Part shown: positions 28,406 to 36,416 of the stretch, piece by piece
Position numbering within the stretch: the stretch's first letter is position 1
Layout: each line of letters begins with the position of its first letter
From: DASZQL01 sp964391865
GTDB taxonomy: Bacteria > Planctomycetota > Phycisphaerae > Phycisphaerales > UBA1924
DNA: 64,000 bases
Assembly: GCA_964391865.1 (NCBI GenBank)
Contig: CAYMNQ010000001.1
Span: 868,001-932,000, forward strand
Direction: 5' to 3'
Program-made: the position numbers and the translations under genes
Notes under the pieces: model-generated
Told to the model about the DNA's origin: nothing
Seen by the model: only the letters and a program-made list of their open reading frames with translations
Database searches by the model: none

Positions 28406-28662
28406 GACTGACTCCGTTCTTCAACAACATCCAACGCGGCCGCATCACACGGCAACGCCGATCCGTTGCCGGAGCACTCGCCCCGGCTCATCGTGGGCAC
28501 GGATGCGGCCGCCCTGTGCAGCGGCCCGCAATAAGGCAAGCGGCAGGCGCCGCCAACCGCGGCGCGCGATCGGTGACTTTGATCGGATCCGATGACGCAA
28601 CCGCGTGCTGGTATCGCCGCGCCGGGAAACCTCGGATGGCACGAAATCGCGTCGGAATACGC

Positions 28663-29034
28663 TTACGGCTGAGTCTCGCCGCCCTGCGCATTCGTGCTTT
28701 CCCCCGGCGGCTTCGGCAGCGGCTCGCCCGTCAGATCAAACCCCGGCGGCGCTTCGAGCACACCATCGAGCCGGCGCGGGCTCGGCCCTTCGCCGCCGGA
28801 ACGCCCGCCGACCGCGCCGACGATCATCGCGCGCAGGCGCTCGTACTCCTCATCATCCACGCGCCCCGCGTCGCGCATCTCGCGCAGGTCGTGCAGCGTC
28901 AGCGGCTCGCCGCTCAGTTCCGCGCCGTCGTCGCTGAAATACCGCCGGCGCACGATGACCATCCCGACCGTGCCGATCATCACGATCAGCACGATCAGCC
29001 CGATCCAGACCCAGACGCTCAGCCCGCTCGCCAT
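28663..29034 (-). CDS. Small single-pass membrane protein with SHOCT-like helix pair
   Basis: The product has 123 aa from the ATG at 29034 (start MASGLSVWVWIG); an ATG six codons upstream is also possible. One transmembrane helix (VWIGLIVLIVMIGTVGMVIV) is followed by RRRY. A short helical segment comes next, LHDLREMRDAGRVDDEEYERL, matching the SHOCT pattern (an aromatic/Leu pair, then a G and D..EYE.L). The tail is Pro/Gly-rich and probably disordered. It lies 80 bp downstream of trigger factor on the same strand and may share its transcript. The function is unknown. Confidence 0.65.
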   Translation of the reverse strand: MASGLSVWVWIGLIVLIVMIGTVGMVIVRRRYFSDDGAELSGEPLTLHDLREMRDAGRVDDEEYERLRAMIVGAVGGRSGGEGPSPRRLDGVLEAPPGFDLTGEPLPKPPGESTNAQGGETQP

Positions 29035-29114
29035 CGGAGGGCGTGCTCCCACCGGCGCTCGGCCCCGGCGCGCCGGAGTTCGCCGGTGCGCCGGGGGCGA
29101 TCACGCCGCCGTGA

Positions 29115-30527
29115 TCATGTGAGCTTCACGCGCTCGCCGGCGCGCTTCGCCATCAGCTTGTTGAACTCATCGACCGGCATGTCGGTGGTCTTCGCCTTCG
29201 CCAGGATCGCGTCGAGCGTCTTGTGCTCGCGCAGCTGCTGGATGAGCATCTGACCCTGGTTGCGCTGGCGCAGCTCGTTGACGAGCTGCTCGGGCCGCAC
29301 GCCGCGCTCGGCGGCGATCTGGTTGACGCGCCCGGTCAGTTCCTCCTCCGTCACCTGCACCTTCAGCGCCTCGGCGGCCTTCGCGAGGATGAAGAACAGC
29401 TTGAGCTCGCGGGCCGCGTTCGCGGCGCTCGACGAGCGCATCTCCGCGACCTTCTCTTCGACCTGCGCCGCGTCCCAGCCGCGGTAGAGCATCTCCATCC
29501 GCGCCCGCTCGAGGTTCCGTGCCGACTGCCGCTCGGTCAGCTTCTCGGGCAAGTCCATCTTGACCGCATCGCCGAGATGCTGGGCGATCTGCCCGCGCAT
29601 CGCCACCTGCTGCTCAACCCGCGCCCGGTGGTCCAAGCGCAATCGCACCGACTCGCGCAGCTGCCCCTCATCCGACAGCCCGTACCGCGCCACGAGCTCA
29701 TCGCTCGTCGCCGCGACGATGGTGTTCACCTGCGTGACGGTGAACGTGATGTCGAGCTTCTTGCCGCGGACCTTCGCGTCCTCGTGCTGCTCCGGGCCGG
29801 CCGCCTTGATCTTCAGCGTGTCGCCCACCTTGGGCGTGCCGACCTGAGTGCCGAAGTCATCAACCTTCACGCCCAGCACCGCGCCCTCGCCGTTCTTCTC
29901 GGCGGGCGGGATCTGGATCACGGCGCCCTGGATGTCGTGCACCACGTCGCCGTCGGCGTTCTTCATCACGCCGTGACCGATGCAGTAATCGCCCAGCCCG
30001 GCCTGCTCCTTCGGCTCGAGCCGCCCCTCGTTGATCTTGATGCGGTCGAGGAACGTGTCGATGTCCGCGTCCTTCACCTCGATGATCGGACGGTGGACCT
30101 CGATGCCCTCCAGCGACGGCAGCTCGAACTGCGGCGGGACTTCAACCTCGACGCTGAACGTCACGCTCTTGCCCGGCTCGAACTCCATCGCCTGCAGCGC
30201 CTCGCCGCCCTCCGGTTCGCCCAGCACCTGCAGCTTGTGCTCTTCGATGGCGCGCGAGTACGCGGTGGCGATAAGCTGGTTCTTCGCTTCCGTCTTGATG
30301 GCGCCGCCGAAGCGCTTCTCGACCAACCGTCGCGGCGCGCGCCCGGGGCGGAACCCCGGCAGCTGCGCCTCCGCCGACACGCTGGCGAGCGAGGTTTCCA
30401 TGGTCTGCGCGATCTCGTCGCCGCTGACCGTGATGGTGATCTTCTTGCGACTGGGGCCGATGTCCTCGACCACCGCGCCCGCTGCCCCCGCCCCGCCGCC
30501 CGATTCCGCTTTCGACTTCTTCGCCAT
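29115..30527 (-). CDS. tig: Trigger factor (ribosome-associated chaperone and prolyl isomerase)
   Basis: Trigger factor binds at the ribosome exit tunnel and helps nascent chains fold. The 470-aa product starts at ATG 30527 (MAKKSKAES), rejecting an Arg-rich upstream extension. The ribosome-docking signature GFRPGRAPRRLVEKRFG is at about residues 57-73. The middle FKBP-like domain (about 155-250; LGDYCIGHGVMKNADGDV) is followed by the long helical C-terminal arms, rich in Arg, Glu and Gln. Length is near the family norm of 430-480. In many bacteria tig precedes clpP-clpX; here the two clpP genes lie about 5 kb away and in the same orientation. Confidence 0.92.
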   Translation of the reverse strand: MAKKSKAESGGGAGAAGAVVEDIGPSRKKITITVSGDEIAQTMETSLASVSAEAQLPGFRPGRAPRRLVEKRFGGAIKTEAKNQLIATAYSRAIEEHKLQVLGEPEGGEALQAMEFEPGKSVTFSVEVEVPPQFELPSLEGIEVHRPIIEVKDADIDTFLDRIKINEGRLEPKEQAGLGDYCIGHGVMKNADGDVVHDIQGAVIQIPPAEKNGEGAVLGVKVDDFGTQVGTPKVGDTLKIKAAGPEQHEDAKVRGKKLDITFTVTQVNTIVAATSDELVARYGLSDEGQLRESVRLRLDHRARVEQQVAMRGQIAQHLGDAVKMDLPEKLTERQSARNLERARMEMLYRGWDAAQVEEKVAEMRSSSAANAARELKLFFILAKAAEALKVQVTEEELTGRVNQIAAERGVRPEQLVNELRQRNQGQMLIQQLREHKTLDAILAKAKTTDMPVDEFNKLMAKRAGERVKLT

Positions 30528-30662
30528 GACGATCAATCTCCGGGGACCAGGGCGGGCCGGGCCACGCGGCCTCCCACCCCCCACCCGAGTGCGAACGGAA
30601 CAAGATATCGCAACACCCGCGCAAGCGCATAACACTGACATCCGAACACCCGCCAACCGCGG

Positions 30663-31442
30663 TTACGCCGCGGGTTTCTGGGTCTTCAGGTTCAGCATCT
30701 CTACGCCCAGCGAGAACGCCATCGCGAAGTAGATGTACCCGCGGGGGATGTGCTGATGAACGCCGTCGGCGACGAGCATGATCCCGATCAGCAGCAGGAA
30801 CGAGAGTGCCAGCATCTTCACCGTCGGGTGCTTCTCGACGAACGCGCTCACCTGCCCCGCGAAGATCAGCATCACCGCCACCGCGATCACGACCGCCGCG
30901 ACCATCACCGCGATGCTCTGCGCCATGCCCACCGCGGTGATCACAGAGTCGAGCGAGAAAACGATGTCGATCAGCACGATCTGCGTGATCACCGACTTGA
31001 AAGACGCGGCGGCCTTCACCTGCCTGCCGCCGGCACTCTCCGCCGCGCCCTCGATCTTGTGATGAATTTCCTTCGTCGCCTTGAAGATCAGGAACAAGCC
31101 GCCGATCAGCAGCACGAGGTCCTTGCCGCTGATCGCCAGGGACGTCTTCTCGATCAACTGAATCACGCCGTCCGCGCCGGTGACGTGCTCCTCGTGCGCG
31201 AACCACGGCACCTCGAACAGAGGTTTGGTCAGGCTCATCACCCAGGTAATCGAGAGCAAGAGCGCGATCCGCGCAAACATCGCCAGGAACAGCCCGATGC
31301 GCCGGGCCGTCGCTTGTTGTTCCTTCGGGAGCTTGCCCGTCAGAATCGCGATGAAAACGATGTTGTCGATGCCCAGCACAATCTCCATCGCCGTGAGCGT
31401 GATGAGGGCGATGCCGTTCTCAACCGTGAATAATTCCATCAT
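30663..31442 (-). CDS. TerC-family integral membrane protein
   Basis: The 259-aa product starts MMELFTVENG (ATG at 31442 or 31439; no clear ribosome site). It has seven or eight transmembrane helices with the family signature in helices 1-2, ALITLTAMEIVLGIDNIVFI. A second related acidic helix is VLIDIVFSLDSVITAVGMA; the Asp/Asn pairs in both likely bind a metal ion. TerC/Alx-type proteins are linked to tellurite resistance in some bacteria and, more broadly, to manganese export. No ter gene partners are present, so a metal-efflux housekeeping role is more likely than tellurite resistance. It is upstream of tig on the same strand, 135 bp apart. Confidence 0.88.
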   Translation of the reverse strand: MMELFTVENGIALITLTAMEIVLGIDNIVFIAILTGKLPKEQQATARRIGLFLAMFARIALLLSITWVMSLTKPLFEVPWFAHEEHVTGADGVIQLIEKTSLAISGKDLVLLIGGLFLIFKATKEIHHKIEGAAESAGGRQVKAAASFKSVITQIVLIDIVFSLDSVITAVGMAQSIAVMVAAVVIAVAVMLIFAGQVSAFVEKHPTVKMLALSFLLLIGIMLVADGVHQHIPRGYIYFAMAFSLGVEMLNLKTQKPAA

Positions 31443-31825
31443 GATGGGTGCATGATGTGAATCCGGGCGCTCGGCCGCAACTCGGGGCATGCCGGGGCGG
31501 CGATTTTCCCGCTGTGCCCGCGATCTTCGGTTGCCGCGGTCTCGGATCGATGTCTCTCGAAGAGCGGGGTCAATCCGGAAGGAGACCCGGTGCCATCGCT
31601 GCGCCGACGCGCCGTCGATAGCAATGGCTGGCAGAATTCGCATACTCTCGCGGCCAGTCGCGACGATTCAGAGCCGGCCGCCGAATGCTCCCGGCGTTTG
31701 CCGGATTGAACGCCATTTTCACGAGATTTCTGAGCCGAAATCCCGCCGTGGCTGGCCTACAGTTCCCGAAGCGCCGATAACCATCGGCGGCCCGTGTGTC
31801 CCGCCAGCAGGAGGCTTCGAGAGAG
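31443..31825. other. 383-bp divergent intergenic region
   Basis: It lies between the TerC-family gene (minus) and the sugar dehydrogenase gene (plus). Frames here are extensions of the neighbours without start signals. No repeat or RNA structure was recognised. CAGGAGG lies 16-19 nt before the ATG at 31826, with GAGAGAG immediately before it. Confidence 0.4.
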
Positions 31826-33610
31826 ATGCTCCGACCACGCCTATTCAGCGCGCTCATCGCGGTGCTCGCGATGGGTGCGATTGCGCCCGCGGGCGTCGTC
31901 CCCCCGCTCGAAGCCGTGCGCGTCGCGCGGTTTCTGAGTTTCCCGGTCTTCGTGACCGCCGCTCCGGGTGATTTCGCGAAGGTCTTCATCGTCGAGAAGG
32001 GCAACTCCGGCACCGCGCGAATCCGCACCGCCACGCGCGACCCCTTCGCCATCAGCCCCACGGTCTTCCTCACACTGACCAACATCACCACCAACGGCGA
32101 GCAGGGGCTCTGGAGCATCGCACCGCACCCCGACTACGTGAACAACGGCTACTTCTGGGTCCACTACAGCGATAACACCGGCGCGACGCGCGTCGTCCGC
32201 TATCGCGCCACGGGGCCAAACTATCGCACGTCGCTCACCGCCGACACCGCGACCGCCACGCTCGTCTTCACCACGCAGAACCCCTTCACTAACCACTACG
32301 GCGGATGGATGGCATTCGGCCCTGACGGCATGCTCTATATCGCCAAGGGCGACGGCGGCGACGGCGGCGATCCCTTCAACCTCGCTCAGAATCTCAACGA
32401 GCCCTTCGGCAAGATCATCCGCATCGACGCCGACGGCCCGGACAACATCCCCGGCAACAGCGACGATGACGCCTTCCCCGCCGATCCCAACAAACACTAC
32501 GTGATCCCCGCAGATAACCCGTTCGCCTCCGGCGGCGGCTTGCCTGAAATCTGGCACTACGGGCTGCGCAACCCGTGGCGGTGCTCCTTCGACCGCCAAA
32601 CCGGCGCGCTCTACATCGGCGATGTCGGGCAGGGCTCGCGTGAAGAGATCAACTTCCAGCCCCCGCATATTCCCGGCACGATGCCCGGCATGCCCGGCTA
32701 TGTCGGCGGGATGAACTTCGGCTGGCGCTGCGCCGAGGGCACCATATGCACCGAGGAGTGCGGCCCCTGCGCCCCCGGCGGCACCGGCGCCTTCCCCATC
32801 CACGAGTACGACCACAGCGTCGGCTGCTCCGTCTCGGGCGGCGTCGTCTACCGCGGCTGCAACATCCCCGAGCTCCGCGGCACGTACTTCTTCTCCGACT
32901 TCTGCACGTCCACCCTCTGGACCTTCGACTACTCGGGCAGCGGCGTCGTCCCGTCCGGAGATGTCATCGACCGCACCAACGACCTCGACCCGGGCGGCAC
33001 CGCGGGCATCGACTCCGTCGTCTCCTTCGGCGAGGACGCCTACGGCGAGCTCTACATCATCGACATCGGCGGCGAGATCTTCCGCGTCAAATCGCAGGGA
33101 CTCCCCTTCACCGCCCCCGACTGCAACAGCAACGGCCGCGCCGACGGCTGCGACATCCTCGACGGCACCAGCCAGGACGCCGATCAGAACGGTCTGCCCG
33201 ATGAATGCTCGACCGGGCGCTGCTGCCTGCCCAACGGCACGTGCCAGCAGGTCACCGCGATGATGTGTTCTTCGCTCGGCGGCGACTTCAGCGGCGTCGG
33301 CTCATCCTGCAGCACCGGCCCCTGCCCCGCGATCCTGCGAGCCTGCTGCTTCGACAGCGGCGACTGCCTCACTCTCGGGCCGAACGAATGCCTCGCGCTG
33401 GGCGGCACGCCGCAGGGCTTCGGCGTGCCGTGCGCTGTCGGGCTCTGCCCCGATGTGTGCTCGGGTGATTTCAACGACGACGCGTGCGTCGGGCTCGCCG
33501 ACATCGCGGTGGTCATCGGCGGCTGGGACAACCCGTACACACTGGCAGACATCGCGGCGATCATCGGCAACTGGACCCGCCGCTGCGGGCCGGACCCGTG
33601 CCCGGAGTGA
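31826..33610 (+). CDS. Secreted PQQ-type glucose/sorbosone dehydrogenase with Cys-rich repeats and degenerate dockerin
   Basis: The 594-aa protein has a signal peptide from ATG 31826 (LFSALIAVLAMGAIAPAG). Residues about 30-410 form the six-bladed quinoprotein propeller of soluble aldose dehydrogenases. Family landmarks are GLWSIAPHPDY, MAFGPDGMLYIAKGDGGDGGDP, WHYGLRNPWRCSFD and LYIGDVGQGSREEIN. Such enzymes oxidise sugars outside the cytoplasm using PQQ. Then come two Cys-rich repeats of the form CC..(G)xC......C..LGG..xGxGxxC....C (about 470-550). The C-terminal dockerin is odd: its first loop is FNDDACVGLADIAVV, but the second half is only NPYTLADIAAIIGNW and lacks calcium ligands. No PQQ synthesis genes are in the window. 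Confidence 0.87.
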   Translation: MLRPRLFSALIAVLAMGAIAPAGVVPPLEAVRVARFLSFPVFVTAAPGDFAKVFIVEKGNSGTARIRTATRDPFAISPTVFLTLTNITTNGEQGLWSIAPHPDYVNNGYFWVHYSDNTGATRVVRYRATGPNYRTSLTADTATATLVFTTQNPFTNHYGGWMAFGPDGMLYIAKGDGGDGGDPFNLAQNLNEPFGKIIRIDADGPDNIPGNSDDDAFPADPNKHYVIPADNPFASGGGLPEIWHYGLRNPWRCSFDRQTGALYIGDVGQGSREEINFQPPHIPGTMPGMPGYVGGMNFGWRCAEGTICTEECGPCAPGGTGAFPIHEYDHSVGCSVSGGVVYRGCNIPELRGTYFFSDFCTSTLWTFDYSGSGVVPSGDVIDRTNDLDPGGTAGIDSVVSFGEDAYGELYIIDIGGEIFRVKSQGLPFTAPDCNSNGRADGCDILDGTSQDADQNGLPDECSTGRCCLPNGTCQQVTAMMCSSLGGDFSGVGSSCSTGPCPAILRACCFDSGDCLTLGPNECLALGGTPQGFGVPCAVGLCPDVCSGDFNDDACVGLADIAVVIGGWDNPYTLADIAAIIGNWTRRCGPDPCPE

Positions 33611-33623
33611 GCCGCCGGTTCGT

Positions 33624-33644
33624 GCGGGGCGAACGTCGCCCCGC
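33624..33644 (+). terminator. Hairpin after the sugar dehydrogenase gene (weak terminator candidate)
   Basis: The 9-bp stem GCGGGGCGA / TCGCCCCGC has an ACG loop, 13 bp past the stop. No T-run follows, so it may only protect the mRNA end. Confidence 0.35.
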
Positions 33645-33801
33645 GCGGACAGAACGTACCTTTCGCGCGAACCGCTGAGAATTTCTGGCGTCTGACCCAA
33701 GAATTCTCCGCGTTCTACGCTGTCGCAAACCCCCTGCCGGCCGCATTGGCTTCGCTCGCGCCGTGCAGCAGACCGCCCATTCGTCGAGGAGGAGAGTCGG
33801 A

Positions 33802-34707
33802 ATGCGTGTCGCGCTGGTGACTTCGGACGCTCTGCCGCTCCTGCACGAAGACGATCGGCGGCTCGCCGCCGCGCTCGCCGAGCTGGGGATTGTGGGCGAG
33901 CCGGCGGTGTGGAGCGCGGCGGGGATCGACTGGGGCGCGTTCGATGCGCTTGTCATCCGATCGCCGTGGGACTACTTCCTCCGGGTCGCCGAGTTCCGCG
34001 CGTGGCTGGAAGCTCGGCGCGCCGCCGGTTCGCGGTTCTGCAACGAGTACGAGGTGCTGGTCTGGAACTTCGATAAGCGCTACCTCGCAGAACTGGAGGC
34101 CGCCGGAGTCCCGACAGTCCCGACCATCGCCGTTCCCGCGCGTGAGCGCCCCGACATCGCCGCCCTCGCGCGAGCGCGCGGGTGGGACGACATCGTCGTC
34201 AAGCCCGCAATCTCGGGCGGCGCCTACGAGACGCACCGATTCCGGCTCGACGCCGCGGAGCAGTACCTCGATGTGGCCGCGAAGATCCTGCTCGATCGCG
34301 GGCTGCTGATCCAGCCCTTCCTGCCCGAAATCGTGAGCGAGGGAGAGCTGTCGCTGCTCTTCTTCGACGGCGTCTTCAGCCACGCCGTGCGCAAGCGACC
34401 CAAGCAGGGCGACTACCGCGTGCAGTTCCAATACGGGGGGACAACGGAGATCGCCGAGGTGCACGCGGGATGGGTTGAAGCCGCTCGCGCGTGCGTCGCC
34501 GCCGCCCCGGCGCTGCCGACCTACGCGCGCGTTGACGGCGTGATCGTCGAGGGGCGATTCCTGCTCATGGAACTCGAAGTGTTCGAGCCGCTCATGTTCC
34601 TCGCGCAGCATCCATCCGCGCCCGATCGGTTCGCGCACGCGATCCAGCGCCGACTCAACGGGCCGCCGACGTCCCCGCTGGCGTCGCCCGGCAATCCCGA
34701 ACAATGA
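33802..34707 (+). CDS. ATP-grasp domain protein (RimK/glutathione-synthetase-like), substrate unknown
   Basis: The 301-aa protein starts at ATG 33802 after GAGGAGGAGAGTCGGA. The N-terminal Rossmann-like domain (MRVALVTSDALPLLHEDD..., VIRSPWDYF) precedes an ATP-grasp fold with the lysine strand DDIVVKPAISGGAYETHRF, the hinge LIQPFLPEIVSEGELSLLFF and the metal-binding end LLMELEVFEPLMFL. The segment SPWDYF followed by NWDK-like WNFDKRYL resembles stand-alone ATP-grasp proteins related to the D-cycloserine/peptide ligases. Such enzymes join a carboxylate to an amine or thiol with ATP. No biosynthetic partners are adjacent, so substrate and product are unknown. Its stop codon touches the terminator of the opposing clpP gene. 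Confidence 0.78.
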   Translation: MRVALVTSDALPLLHEDDRRLAAALAELGIVGEPAVWSAAGIDWGAFDALVIRSPWDYFLRVAEFRAWLEARRAAGSRFCNEYEVLVWNFDKRYLAELEAAGVPTVPTIAVPARERPDIAALARARGWDDIVVKPAISGGAYETHRFRLDAAEQYLDVAAKILLDRGLLIQPFLPEIVSEGELSLLFFDGVFSHAVRKRPKQGDYRVQFQYGGTTEIAEVHAGWVEAARACVAAAPALPTYARVDGVIVEGRFLLMELEVFEPLMFLAQHPSAPDRFAHAIQRRLNGPPTSPLASPGNPEQ

Positions 34708-34731
34708 AAACTGCCCCGCCGAGCGGGGCAG
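34707..34731 (-). terminator. Intrinsic terminator of the minus-strand clpP gene
   Basis: On the minus strand CTGCCCCGC, loop TCG and GCGGGGCAG are followed by TTTTCATTG. The hairpin overlaps the stop codon of the opposing ATP-grasp gene. Confidence 0.8.
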
Positions 34732-34794
34732 AGTCGAAATCGATCCATCAACCTTCCAACCGAACGAAGATCATCGCGCGGGCGAGCCGCCGGA

Positions 34795-35433
34795 TCATTC
34801 TTCGTCGGGGTCCTTCTTCGCGGGACGGACAACGCGGGGCATGCTCGTGAGCACCTTATCGATCAGCCCGTACTCCAGCATTTCCTTCTCGTCGAGCCAC
34901 TTGTTGCGGTCGCAGTCCTTTTCGATCTGCGCGGCGGTCTTGCCGGTGGCTTCCGCGTAGATGCCGTAGAGCCGGTCGCGGAGCCGGAGCATCTCGCGGG
35001 CCTCGATCTCGAGGTCGGTCGCCTGCCCTTCGAGCACGCCGCCGAGCAGCGGCTGGTGCATCAGGTTCCGCGCGTTCGTGAGCGCGTAGCGCTTGCCCTT
35101 CGTCCCGGCGCAGGCGAGGACGGAGCCCATGCTCGCCGCCTGCCCGACGATGAAGGTGCAGATGTCGGGCTGGATGAACTTCATGGTGTCGAGCATCGCC
35201 AGCCCCGCGCTCACAGAGCCGCCCGGCGAGTTCACGTAGATGGAGATGTCGCTCTCGGCGTCCTCGTTCGCAAGGAACAGCAGCTGCGCGATGACGAGAT
35301 TCGCCATGTCGTCGTCCACCGCGCCGCCGATGAAGATGATGCGGTCTTTCAGCAGGCGGCTGTAGATGTCGTACGCCCGCTCGCCCCGGCCGGACTTCTC
35401 GATGACGATGGGGATCAGTTGGTTCATGGACAT
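34795..35433 (-). CDS. clpP: ATP-dependent Clp protease proteolytic subunit ClpP (copy 1)
   Basis: This 212-aa serine peptidase forms the barrel that degrades proteins unfolded by ClpX or ClpA. The catalytic triad can be read: Ser101 in GQAASMGSVL, His126 in NLMHQPLLGG and Asp175 in KDCDRNKWL. The handle and oxyanion sequence NSPGGSVSAGLAMLD is present. The usual NARIMIHQP is NARNLMHQP and the following loop is slightly longer, so it is a divergent paralogue. It is downstream of a second clpP on the same strand, separated by 98 bp that hold short repeats; the two may form a mixed barrel. The strong terminator behind it closes the unit. Confidence 0.93.
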   Translation of the reverse strand: MSMNQLIPIVIEKSGRGERAYDIYSRLLKDRIIFIGGAVDDDMANLVIAQLLFLANEDAESDISIYVNSPGGSVSAGLAMLDTMKFIQPDICTFIVGQAASMGSVLACAGTKGKRYALTNARNLMHQPLLGGVLEGQATDLEIEAREMLRLRDRLYGIYAEATGKTAAQIEKDCDRNKWLDEKEMLEYGLIDKVLTSMPRVVRPAKKDPDEE

Positions 35434-35462
35434 GGGTGGACGCTCCGGGAGGCGTGGAATTT

Positions 35463-35530
35463 CAGTGTTCAGTTCGCCGTGTTCAGTTCAAACTCTGGCT
35501 GACAGCCGACCGCTGATCGCCGACGGCCGA
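35463..35530. repeat. Short-word repeats in the clpP-clpP gap
   Basis: GTGTTCAGTT occurs twice, separated by a few bases (CAGTGTTCAGTTCGCC then GTGTTCAGTTC). It is followed by CTGACAGCCGACCGCTGATCGCC, a series of CTGA/CCGA words. This pattern resembles the other word-repeat gaps in the window. Confidence 0.5.
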
Positions 35531-35531
35531 T

Positions 35532-36104
35532 TCACTTCTTCGCGTCGAGGTTTTCCAGGATGGTGTCGACCAGCCCGTATTCCTTCGCTTCGCCCGCGTT
35601 GAAGTACTTGTCGCGTTCCGCGTCGGCGTGAACCGTCTCGACGGTCTGCCCCGTGTGCCGCGCGATGATCTCGTTCATCTGGCGCTTGCTCTTGATGATC
35701 TGCTCCGCCTGGATGCGGATGTCCGCCGCCTGACCGTAGACGCCGCCGTAGGGCTGGTGGATCATCACCTTCGCGTGCGGCAGGATGTGGCGCTTGCCCT
35801 TCTCGCCCGCCGCCAGCAGCACCGCGGCGCCCGAGTACGCGCGCCCGATGCAGAACGTCGCGACTTTCGAATTCATGAACCGCATCGTGTCGTAGATCGA
35901 CAGCGTGTCGTCGAGCGAGCCGCCCGGCGAGTTGATGTAGAAGTTGATCTCCTGACCCTTCCGCTGGTTTTCGAGATAGAGCATCTGCATGACGACTCGT
36001 GCGGCGGAGGATTGGTTGATCTCGCCGAAGAGGAACACCACCCGGTTCTCGAGCAGCAGCTCGTCGATCGTCATCTCACGCGTGCGCTGGTACTGGATGG
36101 ACAT
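35532..36104 (-). CDS. clpP: ATP-dependent Clp protease proteolytic subunit ClpP (copy 2)
   Basis: The 190-aa product starts at ATG 36104 (MSIQYQRTREMTIDELLLENR); the much longer frame reaching to 37079 lies antisense to another gene and is not real. The triad is Ser91 in GRAYSGAAVLLAAG, His116 in VMIHQPYGG and Asp165 in DAERDKYFNAGEA. The motif around the serine is AYSGA instead of the usual AASMGA, which alters the S1 pocket. It lies first in a two-gene clpP unit, so this organism has two distinct peptidase subunits, as Listeria, mycobacteria and several planctomycetes do. No clpX or clpC is adjacent. Confidence 0.92.
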   Translation of the reverse strand: MSIQYQRTREMTIDELLLENRVVFLFGEINQSSAARVVMQMLYLENQRKGQEINFYINSPGGSLDDTLSIYDTMRFMNSKVATFCIGRAYSGAAVLLAAGEKGKRHILPHAKVMIHQPYGGVYGQAADIRIQAEQIIKSKRQMNEIIARHTGQTVETVHADAERDKYFNAGEAKEYGLVDTILENLDAKK

Positions 36105-36416
36105 CGCTGTGTTCTCCGCGAGGGTCGCCGGGCTTCTCTCCGCAGGGCGACGGATCATAGACCGCGCCCGCGCCAATTCAACCCGGCGCGGGCCAACCGC
36201 GCAGCGCGGCGTGTCTGCCATATCGGCAGATTCAGGCCCCGGCGTCAGTGCTATCGCCCGCGCCGTGGTTATTCCGACGCTCGAGAGATTCGGGCGATTC
36301 CCGCGTCTTTGACGCTCGCCCCCGGCGGCTTTAGCATTTCCGATTCGCTCAAGTGAACCGCCCGGACGGAGTCCCGACCCCTGCCCCCCCGTCCCGCGGC
36401 GCGTGGGAGTTGGTAC
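36105..36416. other. 312-bp divergent promoter region
   Basis: It lies between clpP copy 2 and the phosphoesterase gene. It is GC-rich, with no convincing open frame or hairpin, and presumably holds both promoters. Confidence 0.35.

Noticed and set aside
30663..31442. Tellurite-resistance operon
   Set aside because: Only the TerC-family membrane protein is present; no terB, terD, terE or terZ partners lie nearby.
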